Shown here piece by piece: positions 1 to 8,454 of a stretch of 64,000 bases of DNA. The notes under the pieces were generated by a model. It did no database searches and was not told where the DNA came from. It saw only the letters and a program-made list of their open reading frames with translations. The stretch spans positions 124,001 through 188,000 of the forward strand of contig NZ_QCZF01000007.1 in the NCBI RefSeq assembly GCF_003075095.1, written 5' to 3'. A program made the position numbers and the translations under genes. Origin of the DNA: Blastococcus litoris (GTDB lineage: Bacteria > Actinomycetota > Actinomycetes > Mycobacteriales > Geodermatophilaceae). Each line of letters opens with the position of its first letter. The first letter of the stretch is position 1.

Positions 1-187
1 CGGCCGGAACACGAACAAGAAGACGGCGGGCGGCGTCGACGCCAACGCCACCAAGGACCACCTGCTCAAGCTGGCGAAGAAGCTCGACATCTCCGGCCGC
101 TCGACGATGAAGAAGAAGCAGCTGGTCGAGGCCATCGAGAAGGCCAACACCAAGAAGACGGCCGACGCCCGCAAGAAGAAGAAGTAG
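1..187 (+). CDS. C-terminal end of a ChaB-family / Rho-N-like protein (5' end outside window)
   Basis: The reading frame enters at base 2 and runs 61 codons to a TAG at 185-187. The visible tail has a TAGGVDANATKDHL stretch, then a helix-turn-helix-like segment with GRSTMKKKQLVEAIEKAN, and ends in a lysine run. From memory this matches the C-terminal Rho-N/SAP-like extension on actinobacterial ChaB-family proteins, which are small basic proteins of unclear role that are probably nucleic-acid binding. The N-terminal ChaB domain would lie outside the window, so the family call rests on the tail alone. Transcription probably ends at the hairpin just downstream. Confidence 0.6.
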   Translation, partial: GRNTNKKTAGGVDANATKDHLLKLAKKLDISGRSTMKKKQLVEAIEKANTKKTADARKKKK

Positions 188-195
188 CCCGCCGG

Positions 196-224
196 GCGCT
201 CCCCGCGGAGGCTGCGGGGAGCGC
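196..224. terminator. Hairpin between convergent genes
   Basis: A perfect 11-bp inverted repeat (196-206 and 214-224, arm GCGCTCCCCGC) with a 7-nt loop lies between the end of the ChaB-type gene and the end of the M24 peptidase gene. There is no T-run, as is common for GC-rich actinobacterial terminators, so bidirectional termination is inferred from stem strength and position. Confidence 0.6.
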
Positions 225-1532
225 TCAGGCCGGGATGAGGATGAGCTCGGTCTGCCGGCCGTCGAGGTACTCGACGCCGTCGTCGGTCAGCGCGATGCCC
301 TGCTCGAGCGCCATCCGGACGCACTGACCGCCCCACTCGGGGACGGACCGGCGCACTGCCAGCTCGAGCGCGTAGACGGTGTCGGCGTGCACCGGGTAGT
401 CGCCGGCGCCGGGTACCCCGCCCTGCTCGTCCCACAGGCCGATCGCCGGACCGGCGCCGTGGCCGTGGAAACCGACGGGGTGGGAGTAGACGTCCGCGTC
501 GATGCCGTCGGCGGCGGCGGCCGCCCGGGCGGTCGCGAGCACCTCGTTGCCCGTGCGGCCGACGGCGAGCGCGGCGGTCGTCAGGTCCTGCATCCGGTTG
601 CCGGTGCGCAGCGCCGCACGGAGCCCCTCCGGGGCGTCGGTCTCCCCGGGCCGCAGCACGTAGCCGTTGCGCTGGGTGTCGGTGCGCAGGCCGAGGCTGG
701 ACAGCCCGACGTCGCAGTGGACGAGGTCGCCGGGTTCGATCACCGTCCCGTACGGCACGGCAGGCAACAGGGCGCCGCGCTCCTCGACCAGGGGAACGCC
801 GTGCCGCTGGAGCGTGACGCTGGGCTGGAACCACGGCTCGACACCGAGGTCGTGGAAGCGCTGGCGGATCCACCAGGCCAGGTCCTGCGCCGTCGTCGTC
901 CCCGGCACCAGGACGGCGGGGGAGTAGGCCTCGGCGATGACGTCGTGGACCAGGCGGTTGAGGGCGTGCAGCGCCCGGATCTCCTCGGGCAGCCGGGTCT
1001 CCAGCCATCCGACGACGAGGCCCTCCGCCGGCACCAGGCGGTCGGCGTAGGGCCCGAGAGCCTCCACCAGCAGCCGGTGGTCGGTGTGGCTGAGCCCGTC
1101 GGCGAGCGCGAAGGTCTCGGAGACGTCGATGCCGATCCGCGGTGGGTCGGCCTGCTCGACGATCCGGCGCACCGCCGCCCACTGCGACTGCTCGAACGAC
1201 AGGCCCGGGGCGTCGTCGGGGGACCAGGCGGCCAGGAACTGGCCCACCGGGTAGGGGGAGACGGCCGCGGCGGTGACGCCGTCGTCGCTGCGGTGCAGGA
1301 CCAGGATCGTGCGGCGGCGGGCCGAGAGCCACGTGGCCGGCAGCAGGGTGGGCAGCACCGGGTCCTCGTTGTACTCGCGGCCGACGACGAGCCACAGGTC
1401 GATCCCGGCCCGGTCCATCAGGCCGGGCAGGAGGTCGAGCAGGCGCTGGGTGAGCCAGCGGTCGCGGACGTCCGCCTGCTCGCGCAGCGGCAGCGGCACC
1501 GTGCGGGTGGGGTCGGGCGCCACCAGCGTCAT
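225..1532 (-). CDS. M24-family metallopeptidase (Xaa-Pro aminopeptidase type)
   Basis: This 435-aa protein has a creatinase-like N-terminal half (about 20-180) and a pita-bread M24 fold (about 185-435). All five dinuclear-metal ligands of the family can be placed: D274 and D285 (CDVG...RTDTQR), H358 (GHGAGP), E390 (ALELAV) and E410 (ALEQG). It is therefore expected to be an active cytoplasmic metal-dependent aminopeptidase or prolidase-like enzyme; the substrate cannot be told from sequence. The ATG start sits 6 nt after an AACGCT box, which would suit a leaderless transcript. It is monocistronic and converges on the ChaB-type gene. Confidence 0.85.
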   Translation of the reverse strand: MTLVAPDPTRTVPLPLREQADVRDRWLTQRLLDLLPGLMDRAGIDLWLVVGREYNEDPVLPTLLPATWLSARRRTILVLHRSDDGVTAAAVSPYPVGQFLAAWSPDDAPGLSFEQSQWAAVRRIVEQADPPRIGIDVSETFALADGLSHTDHRLLVEALGPYADRLVPAEGLVVGWLETRLPEEIRALHALNRLVHDVIAEAYSPAVLVPGTTTAQDLAWWIRQRFHDLGVEPWFQPSVTLQRHGVPLVEERGALLPAVPYGTVIEPGDLVHCDVGLSSLGLRTDTQRNGYVLRPGETDAPEGLRAALRTGNRMQDLTTAALAVGRTGNEVLATARAAAAADGIDADVYSHPVGFHGHGAGPAIGLWDEQGGVPGAGDYPVHADTVYALELAVRRSVPEWGGQCVRMALEQGIALTDDGVEYLDGRQTELILIPA

Positions 1533-1580
1533 GCCCGAAGCGTTGCAAAGAACCGGCGGCTTCGCCGGTCGAGCGGGGCG

Positions 1581-2723
1581 TCAGGCGTCGAGGGCGGCCG
1601 GGAGGGGGACCCCATCGGTCAAGGGTGAGCGGGCGCGGGGGACCCACAGGGCGACGATGCGGTCGCGGCCCTGCTGCTTGGCCTCGTACATCGCGGCGTC
1701 GGCCCGGTCGACCAGCCGCCACAGCTCGTCGGTGGGGCTCTCGGCGTCGGAGGGGCGGGTGAGCGCGACCCCGATCGAGGCCGTCACCGCGTGCCCGTCG
1801 TCCGTCCGGCTGCCCGAGACCGCAGTCCGGAGGCGCTCGGCCAGGTGCGCCGCCTCGTCGGGGTCGCTGACGAGACCCAGGACCACCAGCTCCTCGCCGC
1901 CGGTGCGGGCCAGGATGTCGCTGGGGCGGACGGCGGCGGACAGCGCGCCGGCGACCTGCTGCAGGACGGCGTCCCCCGCCGCGTGACCGTGCGCGTCGTT
2001 GAGCCGCTTGAAGTGGTCCAGGTCGAGCACCAGGGCGGCGACCCGGCTGCCGTCGCGGCGGGCCTGCCGCCACACCCGCGGGGCCTGCTCGACCAGGAAC
2101 CGGCGGTTGAACAGGCCGGTGAGCGGGTCGAGCCGGGTCAGGTTCTCGGTGGCGACCAGCAGGCGCTGCACGCGGCGGCGCAGGACGAACACCGCCAGCG
2201 ACATGAAGTTCAGCATCCCGGCGCTGACACCGACCTGGACGACCAGCCCGACGGGGTCGCTGTGGCTGGGCCACAGCCCGACCAGGCAGGCGGCCGCCGT
2301 GGCCACGAAGTTGATGCCGAGCTCCCAGGGTCCGAGGAACCAGGCGGCGACCAGGGAGGGGAAAAGCAGCATGAGCGGCGTGGCGTACAGCTGCGGGTCG
2401 TCGATGCACAGCACGACGACGACGTAGATGAGATCGCCCAGCAGGACCAGCCCGAACATGTGCCACCGGCCGGCCCGCTGCCGGACGACCAGCGGCGCCG
2501 CCATCACCACGAGCAGGCCCATGGTGGCGGCGTACACCCACCGCCAGGCGCCGTCGCGCAGCACGCCGTCGACGAACAGGTTGACGCCACCCATCAGGGC
2601 GCCGAGCACGAGCATGGTCGCGAGCGTCAGGGCGGCCACCCGGTGCTCGGGGCCGCGGCCGACGGCGACCAGGCCGGAAGAGGGGAGACCGCGATCGAGG
2701 TCGCGCTGCCACCGGCCGGTCAT
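1581..2723 (-). CDS. Membrane GGDEF-domain protein, putative diguanylate cyclase
   Basis: This 380-aa protein has about six N-terminal membrane segments (about 30-182), a short linker and a GGDEF domain (about 195-360). The signature reads GGEEL (275-279) rather than GGDEF/GGEEF: the catalytic acidic pair is kept but the last aromatic residue is Leu. The inhibitory I-site RPSD (266-269) sits at the usual position. It probably makes c-di-GMP with product inhibition, although the Leu leaves some doubt about activity. The membrane part matches no sensor family I can name. The ATG at 2723 lies 6 nt behind a CATCCT box. No matching phosphodiesterase is adjacent; a GGDEF-EAL protein is encoded at about 38-41 kb. 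Confidence 0.85.
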   Translation of the reverse strand: MTGRWQRDLDRGLPSSGLVAVGRGPEHRVAALTLATMLVLGALMGGVNLFVDGVLRDGAWRWVYAATMGLLVVMAAPLVVRQRAGRWHMFGLVLLGDLIYVVVVLCIDDPQLYATPLMLLFPSLVAAWFLGPWELGINFVATAAACLVGLWPSHSDPVGLVVQVGVSAGMLNFMSLAVFVLRRRVQRLLVATENLTRLDPLTGLFNRRFLVEQAPRVWRQARRDGSRVAALVLDLDHFKRLNDAHGHAAGDAVLQQVAGALSAAVRPSDILARTGGEELVVLGLVSDPDEAAHLAERLRTAVSGSRTDDGHAVTASIGVALTRPSDAESPTDELWRLVDRADAAMYEAKQQGRDRIVALWVPRARSPLTDGVPLPAALDA

Positions 2724-2846
2724 GACCGAAGGATGCCTCACGGAGAGCGTTCTGTAACCGGTTGTGCGCTTCTCATCTGCGGAAAATCGCAGGCTGGGGA
2801 CGCGGCGGGGCTGTCGCGGCCGCGTCCGGGCTGCCAGGGTTCCCCC

Positions 2847-3320
2847 ATGTCGCACGTCGATCCGGCCCTCGTCGACGTCCGCACGGTGGCGGACCACCCG
2901 CTGGTGCTCAACGGCGCCACGAGCAAGCTGCGGATGGTCGCGCCCGGGTCGGTGACCGCCGGCCGGTACGGGTTGGTCGAGTACCACGTCGCGCCGCACA
3001 GCCCCGGGGCGGCGCCGCACTTCCACCAGACGTTCTCGGAATCCTTCTACGTGCTGTCCGGGCAGCTGACCGTCTACCACGCCGGATCGTGGGACCCCTT
3101 CGGCCCGGGCGACTACGCGCTGGTCCACGAGGGCGGGGCGCACGGCTTCCGCAACGACGGCGACGAGTGGACGTCGTTCCTCATCCTGTTCGCACCCGGC
3201 ATCGCGCGCGAGAAGTTCTTCCTCGAGATGGCCGAGCTGCGGCGCAGCGGCCGCACCCTCACGCCCGAGGAGATGACGGCCTTCTACGCCCGGCACGACC
3301 AGGTGATGGTCGACGGCTGA
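2847..3320 (+). CDS. Single-domain cupin protein
   Basis: This 157-aa protein is a small beta-barrel cupin. Cupin motif 1 is visible as HFHQTFSESFYVLSG (His-x-His, then Glu) and motif 2 as GPGDYALVHEGGAHGFRN (second His and the Asn), so a 3-His/1-Glu metal site is likely. The C-terminal 35 residues form a helix. Function cannot be narrowed beyond a metal-binding cupin (isomerase, dioxygenase or ligand-binding). The ATG at 2847 follows a CAGGGT box by 6 nt. The gene is divergent from the GGDEF gene and ends in a strong hairpin. Confidence 0.8.
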   Translation: MSHVDPALVDVRTVADHPLVLNGATSKLRMVAPGSVTAGRYGLVEYHVAPHSPGAAPHFHQTFSESFYVLSGQLTVYHAGSWDPFGPGDYALVHEGGAHGFRNDGDEWTSFLILFAPGIAREKFFLEMAELRRSGRTLTPEEMTAFYARHDQVMVDG

Positions 3321-3355
3321 GCGGGCCGCGGGGCGCCGCAGGCGCGGCGGCCCGC
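3321..3355 (+). terminator. Long hairpin after the cupin gene
   Basis: Arms GCGGGCCGC (3321-3329) and GCGGCCCGC (3347-3355) pair perfectly and enclose a second 5-bp stem (GCGCC/GGCGC). The structure begins on the base after the stop codon. There is no T-tract. Confidence 0.6.
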
Positions 3356-3520
3356 TGCCTGAGCTCTCCCGCCTGCGAGGTCCCACGCCGGCCCCCTCCA
3401 CGCCGGTCGGCAGGCCGCCCACCTGCGCGGTCACCGCCGGGAGGGGCCGCCGGCGCTCCCGGGCGTGGGTAGGGTCGGAGCAGGACGCCGGTGGCGCCGA
3501 TCGCGACGAGGAGGCTGTCC

Positions 3521-3703
3521 ATGCCCCAGGGACCATGGTTCTTCTGCCTGAAGCACCACACCGTCGAGACGCGCGACGGCTGCGCCGAGCGGCACCGCCT
3601 CGGCCCGTACGAGACCCGCGAGCAGGCCGAGCACGCGCTCCAGTCGGTGGCCGAGCGCAACGAGCAGCTCGACGCCGAGGACCGCAGGTGGGAAGGCGAC
3701 TGA
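3521..3703 (+). CDS. Small conserved actinobacterial protein, function unknown
   Basis: This is a 60-aa protein starting MPQGPWFFCLKHH. The pattern Cys-Leu-Lys-His-His, then Cys, then a LGPYETREQAEHAL helix is one I recall in a small protein found across actinobacteria, sometimes mislabelled methionine aminopeptidase. The C and H residues near the N-terminus could bind metal, but no function is known to me. The ATG at 3521 is chosen over an in-frame GTG at 3491 because GAGGAGG (3508-3514) lies 6 nt upstream of it. It stands alone between the cupin gene and npdG. Confidence 0.7.
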   Translation: MPQGPWFFCLKHHTVETRDGCAERHRLGPYETREQAEHALQSVAERNEQLDAEDRRWEGD

Positions 3704-3807
3704 CCCCGTTCACCGGCTGAACCCGCCCGCGTGCGGGGGCGGCTGCCCGGCTCAGGGATGATCGGACGTGTGGCGCCGGGCGGTCCGGGCCGATGGAGGG
3801 GGCTTTC

Positions 3808-4503
3808 GTGACTGACGGGCGCACTGTCGAGGAGCTGGTCGTCGGGGTCCTGGGCGGGACGGGGCCGCAGGGCCGTGGCCTGGCCGTCCGGCTGGCCGCC
3901 GCCGGGCAGCGCATCCTGCTGGGCAGCCGGGACGCCGACCGCGCCTCCGAGGTCGCCGCAGAGGTCGCCGAGCGCGCCGCCACCGCGGCCGGCGGGACCG
4001 AGGTGTCCGTGCAGGGCGGCTCGAACGTCGACGTCGCCGGTGCCGCGGACCTGGTGATCGTCGCCGTCCCCTACGACGGGCACGCCGCCACACTCGCCGA
4101 GCTGGCCACGCCGCTGGCCGGGAAGATCGTCGTCGACTGCGTGGTGCCCATGGGCTTCGACGAGCTGGGTGCCTACGTCCTCGACGTGGAGGAGGGCAGC
4201 GTGGCGCAGCAGGCGGCGGCGCTGCTGCCCGACAGCCACGTGGTCGGGGCCTTCCACCACCTCTCCGCCGTCCTGCTCGAGGACCTCTCCCGGCCCACCC
4301 TGGACGGCGACGTGATGGTCGTGGGCGACGACCGTGCCTCGATGGACACGGTGCAGGCGCTCGCCGGCCGGCTCCCGGGCATGCGCGGCATCTACGCCGG
4401 CCGGCTGCGCAACGCCCGCCAGGTCGAGGCGCTCACCATCAACCTCGTGTCGGTCAACCGCCGGTACAAGGTGCACGCCGGTATCCGCATCACCGACGTC
4501 TGA
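3808..4503 (+). CDS. npdG: NADPH-dependent F420 reductase
   Basis: This 231-aa protein belongs to the F420-dependent NADP reductase family (TIGR01915 type), which moves hydride between NADPH and coenzyme F420. The N-terminal Rossmann motif is VGVLGGTGPQGRGLA, followed by LLGSRD, the usual NADP-phosphate recognition region. DLVIVAVPYDGH and a C-terminal VEALTINLVSVNRRYK segment are also typical. GTG at 3808 is preferred to the in-frame ATG at 3793 because GGAGGGGG (3795-3802) sits 5 nt before it. It could supply reduced F420 to the F420-type enzymes encoded at 32.0, 35.7 and 43.8 kb. Confidence 0.85.
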   Translation: MTDGRTVEELVVGVLGGTGPQGRGLAVRLAAAGQRILLGSRDADRASEVAAEVAERAATAAGGTEVSVQGGSNVDVAGAADLVIVAVPYDGHAATLAELATPLAGKIVVDCVVPMGFDELGAYVLDVEEGSVAQQAAALLPDSHVVGAFHHLSAVLLEDLSRPTLDGDVMVVGDDRASMDTVQALAGRLPGMRGIYAGRLRNARQVEALTINLVSVNRRYKVHAGIRITDV

Positions 4504-4649
4504 AGCACCGCGTCACGGCCGCCCCCTGGTGCCGGCCCGGTCTCACTCGTTCGGGGTGCCGCGCCGCAGGCCCCTCGCCCCGGTGCCTTGCCGCGCGTCA
4601 GAGTTCCCCCGGCGGTGGGAACCGCCCGGATCCGGAACCGGAGGCAGAC

Positions 4650-5624
4650 GTGCGAGGACGAGGGCTGCGTGCCGCCGTGCTGGGCGGCGTGGTGTCGGTC
4701 GCGCTCGCCGGGTGCACCACCGTGGTCGGCGGTCACGCCACGGCCGAGGCCGCCTCGGTCGCGGCAGGCCTGTGCTACATGACCGCGAATCCGGAACTGC
4801 TCAGCCCGGGCAACGTCGCCGGCTGCGACGCCGAGCACAGCGTCGAGGTGCTCGGCGTCCGACGCCTCCCGGCGGACCTCGCGGCGCACGACAGGCGTGA
4901 CCTGATGAGCACCGTGGACGGCCCCTCGCCGCTGTTCGGCCCCTACGGAATGGACGTGTGCGGCGACGTCCTCCTGACCAGCAGCGGTCTGGCCGACGTC
5001 CTCGATCTGCCCGAGGACCCGGCCAGGCGGAAGGCCCTGGCGGTCACCCCGATCGCCAGCGCGTGGAACTTCTTCACCGTTCCGCAGGAGACGTTCTGGT
5101 CACGGGGTGAGCGCACCGTGGTCTGCGGCGTCGCCTACAGCGACAAGCTCGGGGCTCCGCAGACGCTCGCCTGGACGGAGGACGAGCCGATGTTCGCGGC
5201 GTTCACCACGAGCGGGTACCGGGCCGACCTCCGGTGGTGCGAGCGCTACGGCAAGGACCCGGCGGCGGCGTCCATCGTGGGCTGCGACGACCCCCACGAC
5301 TGGGAGGCGATCTTCGAGTTCGACGCCGCCGCGGTGCTCGACCCCGACATGCTGCCCCGCATCTCCGTGGGAGCGGAGACGGCCGGGCAGTACCGGCTGC
5401 TGGCTGGGGCGTGCGAGGAGCTGGCGCCGGAACTGGTGCCCGATGCGGTCCGCCACGGGCTGGTGGGGGCCCAGATCGTCGGGGCGCCGGCTCTCGACTG
5501 GGGCACGCCACGGACCGCCGGTGGGGAGCCGGTGCACCGGGCGTCCTGCGGGGTGATCTCGCCACCCGGTCGGCTGATCGAGGGGTCCGTCTTCGACGAG
5601 GACGTCCGCTTCGAACCGCGCTGA
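4650..5624 (+). CDS. Secreted lipoprotein with two septum-formation-type repeats
   Basis: This is a 324-aa lipoprotein. The signal peptide carries lipobox LAGC (Cys22), so it should be anchored outside the membrane. Two segments share the Cys-Asp...His-x-x-Glu pattern of the septum-formation domain family (AGCDAEHSVEV near 60 and VGCDDPHDWEA near 210), each with further conserved Cys, suggesting disulfides. Family members occur in mycobacteria and streptomycetes; a direct role in septation is not established here. GTG at 4650 is used. The gene converges on panB with only 6 bp between stop codons. Confidence 0.7.
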   Translation: MRGRGLRAAVLGGVVSVALAGCTTVVGGHATAEAASVAAGLCYMTANPELLSPGNVAGCDAEHSVEVLGVRRLPADLAAHDRRDLMSTVDGPSPLFGPYGMDVCGDVLLTSSGLADVLDLPEDPARRKALAVTPIASAWNFFTVPQETFWSRGERTVVCGVAYSDKLGAPQTLAWTEDEPMFAAFTTSGYRADLRWCERYGKDPAAASIVGCDDPHDWEAIFEFDAAAVLDPDMLPRISVGAETAGQYRLLAGACEELAPELVPDAVRHGLVGAQIVGAPALDWGTPRTAGGEPVHRASCGVISPPGRLIEGSVFDEDVRFEPR

Positions 5625-5630
5625 CCCGGC

Positions 5631-6461
5631 TCAGTCGAAGGAGTGCTCGGGGCCGGGGAACACCCCGGTGCGCACCTCGTCCGCGTACTCCTGGGCCGCG
5701 CGCAGCAGCTCTCCGCGCAGGTCGGCGTACTTCTTCACGAACTTCGGCACGCGGCCGCCGTTGAGCCCCGCCATGTCGGGCCAGACCAGCACCTGGGCGT
5801 CGCAGTCCACGCCGGCGCCGATGCCGATGGTCGGGATGGACAGCTCCTTGGTCACCTGCCCGGCCAGCTCCGCCGGCACCATCTCCAGGACGACGGCGAA
5901 GGCGCCGGCCTCCTGGACGGCGTGCGCGTCGGCCAGCAGCTGCTCGGCGCCCGTGCCGCGGCCCTGCACCCGGAAGCCGCCCAGGGTGTGCTCGCTCTGC
6001 GGCGTGAAGCCGATGTGCGCCATCACGGGGATGCCGGCGTCGTGCAGGAGCCTGATCTGCGGTGCCACGCGGACGCCGCCCTCGAGCTTGACCGCCTGCG
6101 CGCCGCCCTCCTTCATGAACCGGACGGCGGTCTCGAACGCCTGCTGGGGGCCGGACTCGTAGGAGCCGAACGGCATGTCGGCCACGACCAGCGAGCGCTG
6201 GGTGGACCGGGTGACGGCCTTGACCATCACCAGCAGGTCCTCGACGGTGACCGGCACGGTGCTGGAGTAGCCGAGCACGACGTTGCCCGCGGAGTCGCCG
6301 ACCAGCATCACCGGGATGCCGGCCTCCTCGAACACCGCGGCGCTGTAGGTGTCGTAGGCGGTGAGCATCGCCCACTTCTCGCCCCGCTCCTTGGCCTGCT
6401 GCAGGTGGTGCACGCGCACCCGGGCGGTCGACCGGCCGCCGTACAGCACCGACTCGCTCAT
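5631..6461 (-). CDS. panB: 3-methyl-2-oxobutanoate hydroxymethyltransferase
   Basis: This 276-aa enzyme carries out the first committed step of pantothenate synthesis, transferring a hydroxymethyl group from 5,10-methylene-THF to ketoisovalerate. Typical PanB stretches are [19 protein letters not shown] (metal-binding Asp), [24 protein letters not shown] and IGIGAG. Length matches the family. Its ATG overlaps the stop of nadE by 4 nt (ATGA), so the two are probably translated together, linking CoA and NAD synthesis. Confidence 0.97.
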   Translation of the reverse strand: MSESVLYGGRSTARVRVHHLQQAKERGEKWAMLTAYDTYSAAVFEEAGIPVMLVGDSAGNVVLGYSSTVPVTVEDLLVMVKAVTRSTQRSLVVADMPFGSYESGPQQAFETAVRFMKEGGAQAVKLEGGVRVAPQIRLLHDAGIPVMAHIGFTPQSEHTLGGFRVQGRGTGAEQLLADAHAVQEAGAFAVVLEMVPAELAGQVTKELSIPTIGIGAGVDCDAQVLVWPDMAGLNGGRVPKFVKKYADLRGELLRAAQEYADEVRTGVFPGPEHSFD

Positions 6462-8305
6462 GCTCGTGCTCCTTCGCGGACCGTGGGGAGGGTCTCCCGC
6501 CACCGGTTGGTGATCGGCAGGCGCCGGTCCCGGCCGAACGCCTTGAGGCTGATCTTCGTCCCGGGCGCCGACTGCCGGCGCTTGAACTCGGCGGCGTCCA
6601 CCAGTCGGAGGACCCGCGCCACCACCTCGGCGTCGTGCCCGCGCTCGAGCAGCTCGGCCATCCCCAGGTCGCGGTCGACGTAGTCGGCGATGACGGCGTC
6701 GAGCTCTTCGTAGGAGGGGAGCGAGTCGGTGTCGACCTGGCCGGGTGCCAGCTCCGCCGACGGGGGCTTGTCGATGCAGTGCTGGGGGATCGGCTCGACC
6801 TGACCGCGGTCGGCGGCGTACCGGTTGCGCCAGCGGGCCAGCTCCCACACGAGCGTCTTGGGCACGTCCTTGATCGGCGCGTACCCGCCGGCCGAGTCGC
6901 CGTAGAGCGTCGAGTAGCCGACGGCGATCTCGCTCTTGTTGCCCGTGGTCAGCAGCAGGTGCCCGTGCTGGTTGGACAGCCCCATGAGCAGGGTGCCCCG
7001 CACGCGGGCCTGCAGGTTCTCGGCGGCGACCCCGGTGAGCTCCACCGACGCGTGGTACGCGTCCACCATCGGGGCGATCGGCACGACCGAGTAGTGCAGG
7101 CCGAGCCGGCGCGCCTCGTCCTCGGCGTCGAACAGCGAGTGGTCGCTGGACCACTTCGAGGGCAGGCCCACGCCGTGCACGCGGTCGGCGCCCAGGGCGT
7201 CGACGGCGAGGGAGGCCACGACGGCGGAGTCGATGCCGCCGGACATCCCGAGGACGACCGAGGGCATGCCGTTCTTCTCGATGAAGTCGCGCAGGCCGAG
7301 GACGAGCGCCCGCCACACCTCCTCGCAGTCCTCCAGCGGATCGGCGACGGTCCCGGGCCGGGCCTCGAACGAGGGGGCCGGCTCCTCGGAGACCACCGAG
7401 CGGGTCACCGTCATCGCGCCGACGCGCCCGTCGCGGCGTCCCTCGGTCGACCCGGCGAAGGTGAGGTCGACGGTCATGAGGTGCTCGACGAACTGCGGCG
7501 CACGCGCGAGCAGCTCGCCGTCGGCGGCCACGACCATCGAGTCGCCGTCGAAGACCAGCTCGTCCTGGCCGCCCACCTGGTTGCAGTAGACGACGGGGGC
7601 GTGCGCCTCGGCGGCCCGGCGGCGCACCATGGGCAGCCGCAGGTCGTCCTTGGCCCGCTCGTACGGCGAGGCGTTGGGCGAGACGACGAGGTCGACGCCG
7701 GCCTCCCCGGCGACACCGCAGGGGCCGTTCTCGACCCAGAGGTCCTCGCAGATCGTCAGCGCGACGTCGACGCCGTGCAGGCGGACGACGGCCAGGTCCG
7801 TGCCCGGCACGAAGTAGCGCGCTTCGTCGAAGACGCCGTAGTTGGGCAGGTGGCGCTTGTAGTAGCGGGCGACGACGCGGCCGCCGTGCAGCAGGGCGGC
7901 GGCGTTGCGCGGCTGGCTGCTGCGGGGGTTGGCGTCACCGGGCAGCTCCTCGGCGTCCTCCCGCTCGGAACCCTGCGGTCCGTCGGCCGGGCCGGGAGCC
8001 CCGTCCTGGCTGTGCGCCAGGTAGCCGACGACGACAGCGACGTCCCCGAGGCCGCGCTCGGCGAGGGTGCCGGCCAGGTCGACCACGCCCTGCTCGCTGG
8101 CCCGCGCGAACGACTCGCGGAGCACCAGGTCCTCGGGCGGGTAGCCGGTCAGGGTCATCTCGGGGAACACCACCAGGTGGACGTCGGCCCCGGCCGCCGT
8201 CGCCGTCCAGGCGGTCACCAGCTCGGCGTTGCCCTCGATGTCGCCGACGCGGGTGTCGACCTGGGCCAGACCCACCCGCAACTGACGAGGCTGCTGATCG
8301 CTCAC
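6458..8305 (-). CDS. nadE: Glutamine-dependent NAD+ synthetase
   Basis: This 615-aa two-domain enzyme converts deamido-NAD to NAD using glutamine. The N-terminal nitrilase-type glutaminase (about 8-300) shows the Glu-Lys-Cys triad: E49 (VVFPEM), K150 ([11 protein letters not shown]) and C186 (LTICEDLW). The C-terminal synthetase has the ATP pyrophosphatase loop SGGIDSA near 357. GTG at 8305 is chosen because the glutaminase fold starts directly after it and a CAGACT box lies 6 nt upstream. An in-frame upstream extension looks non-coding. It is first in an operon with panB. A 7-bp inverted repeat sits about 55 nt upstream. Confidence 0.95.
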   Translation of the reverse strand: MSDQQPRQLRVGLAQVDTRVGDIEGNAELVTAWTATAAGADVHLVVFPEMTLTGYPPEDLVLRESFARASEQGVVDLAGTLAERGLGDVAVVVGYLAHSQDGAPGPADGPQGSEREDAEELPGDANPRSSQPRNAAALLHGGRVVARYYKRHLPNYGVFDEARYFVPGTDLAVVRLHGVDVALTICEDLWVENGPCGVAGEAGVDLVVSPNASPYERAKDDLRLPMVRRRAAEAHAPVVYCNQVGGQDELVFDGDSMVVAADGELLARAPQFVEHLMTVDLTFAGSTEGRRDGRVGAMTVTRSVVSEEPAPSFEARPGTVADPLEDCEEVWRALVLGLRDFIEKNGMPSVVLGMSGGIDSAVVASLAVDALGADRVHGVGLPSKWSSDHSLFDAEDEARRLGLHYSVVPIAPMVDAYHASVELTGVAAENLQARVRGTLLMGLSNQHGHLLLTTGNKSEIAVGYSTLYGDSAGGYAPIKDVPKTLVWELARWRNRYAADRGQVEPIPQHCIDKPPSAELAPGQVDTDSLPSYEELDAVIADYVDRDLGMAELLERGHDAEVVARVLRLVDAAEFKRRQSAPGTKISLKAFGRDRRLPITNRWRETLPTVREGARA

Positions 8306-8359
8306 CCGGTCAGTCTGGTCGTCCACCAGGGCGCACGGCCAGGCGGGGCGCCCACGACC

Positions 8360-8379
8360 GGGTGTCTGATCGGACACCC
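8360..8379 (-). promoter_or_regulatory. Inverted repeat upstream of nadE-panB, possible operator
   Basis: GGGTGTC (8360-8366) and GACACCC (8373-8379) form a perfect 7-bp inverted repeat with a 6-nt spacer, 55-74 bases upstream of the nadE start and 76-95 upstream of the divergent regulator. Its two-half-site geometry fits a dimeric regulator. The factor is unknown; control by NAD status is only a guess from the neighbour. Confidence 0.4.
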
Positions 8380-8426
8380 CGGCGTCGCCCGGACGGGGTG
8401 CAGGCGACGCTCCGCTCTTCTTCCGC

Positions 8427-8448
8427 GAACCTGGATTGGTTCTAGACT
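8427..8448 (+). promoter_or_regulatory. Promoter and candidate autoregulatory operator of the SufR-type regulator
   Basis: GAACC (8427-8431) and GGTTC (8438-8442) make a 5-bp inverted repeat with a 6-nt spacer, directly followed by a -10-like TAGACT (8443-8448) and, 6 nt later, the ATG at 8455. The transcript is thus likely leaderless and the repeat occupies the -35/-10 spacer. The core AAC(C/T)-N6-GGTT followed by nTAGA recurs in the folE promoter. Confidence 0.55.
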
Positions 8449-8454
8449 TCCGGC

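Noticed and set aside
387-1628. Long open frame opposite the M24 peptidase gene
   Set aside because: It mirrors the real gene in a GC-rich sequence; the product is low complexity without any domain, and the minus-strand protein has all catalytic residues.
4603-4622. Inverted repeat GTTCCC-N8-GGGAAC upstream of the 4.65-kb lipoprotein gene
   Set aside because: Arms are only 6 bp, no -10 or -35 is aligned with it and no second copy was seen; too weak to call an operator.
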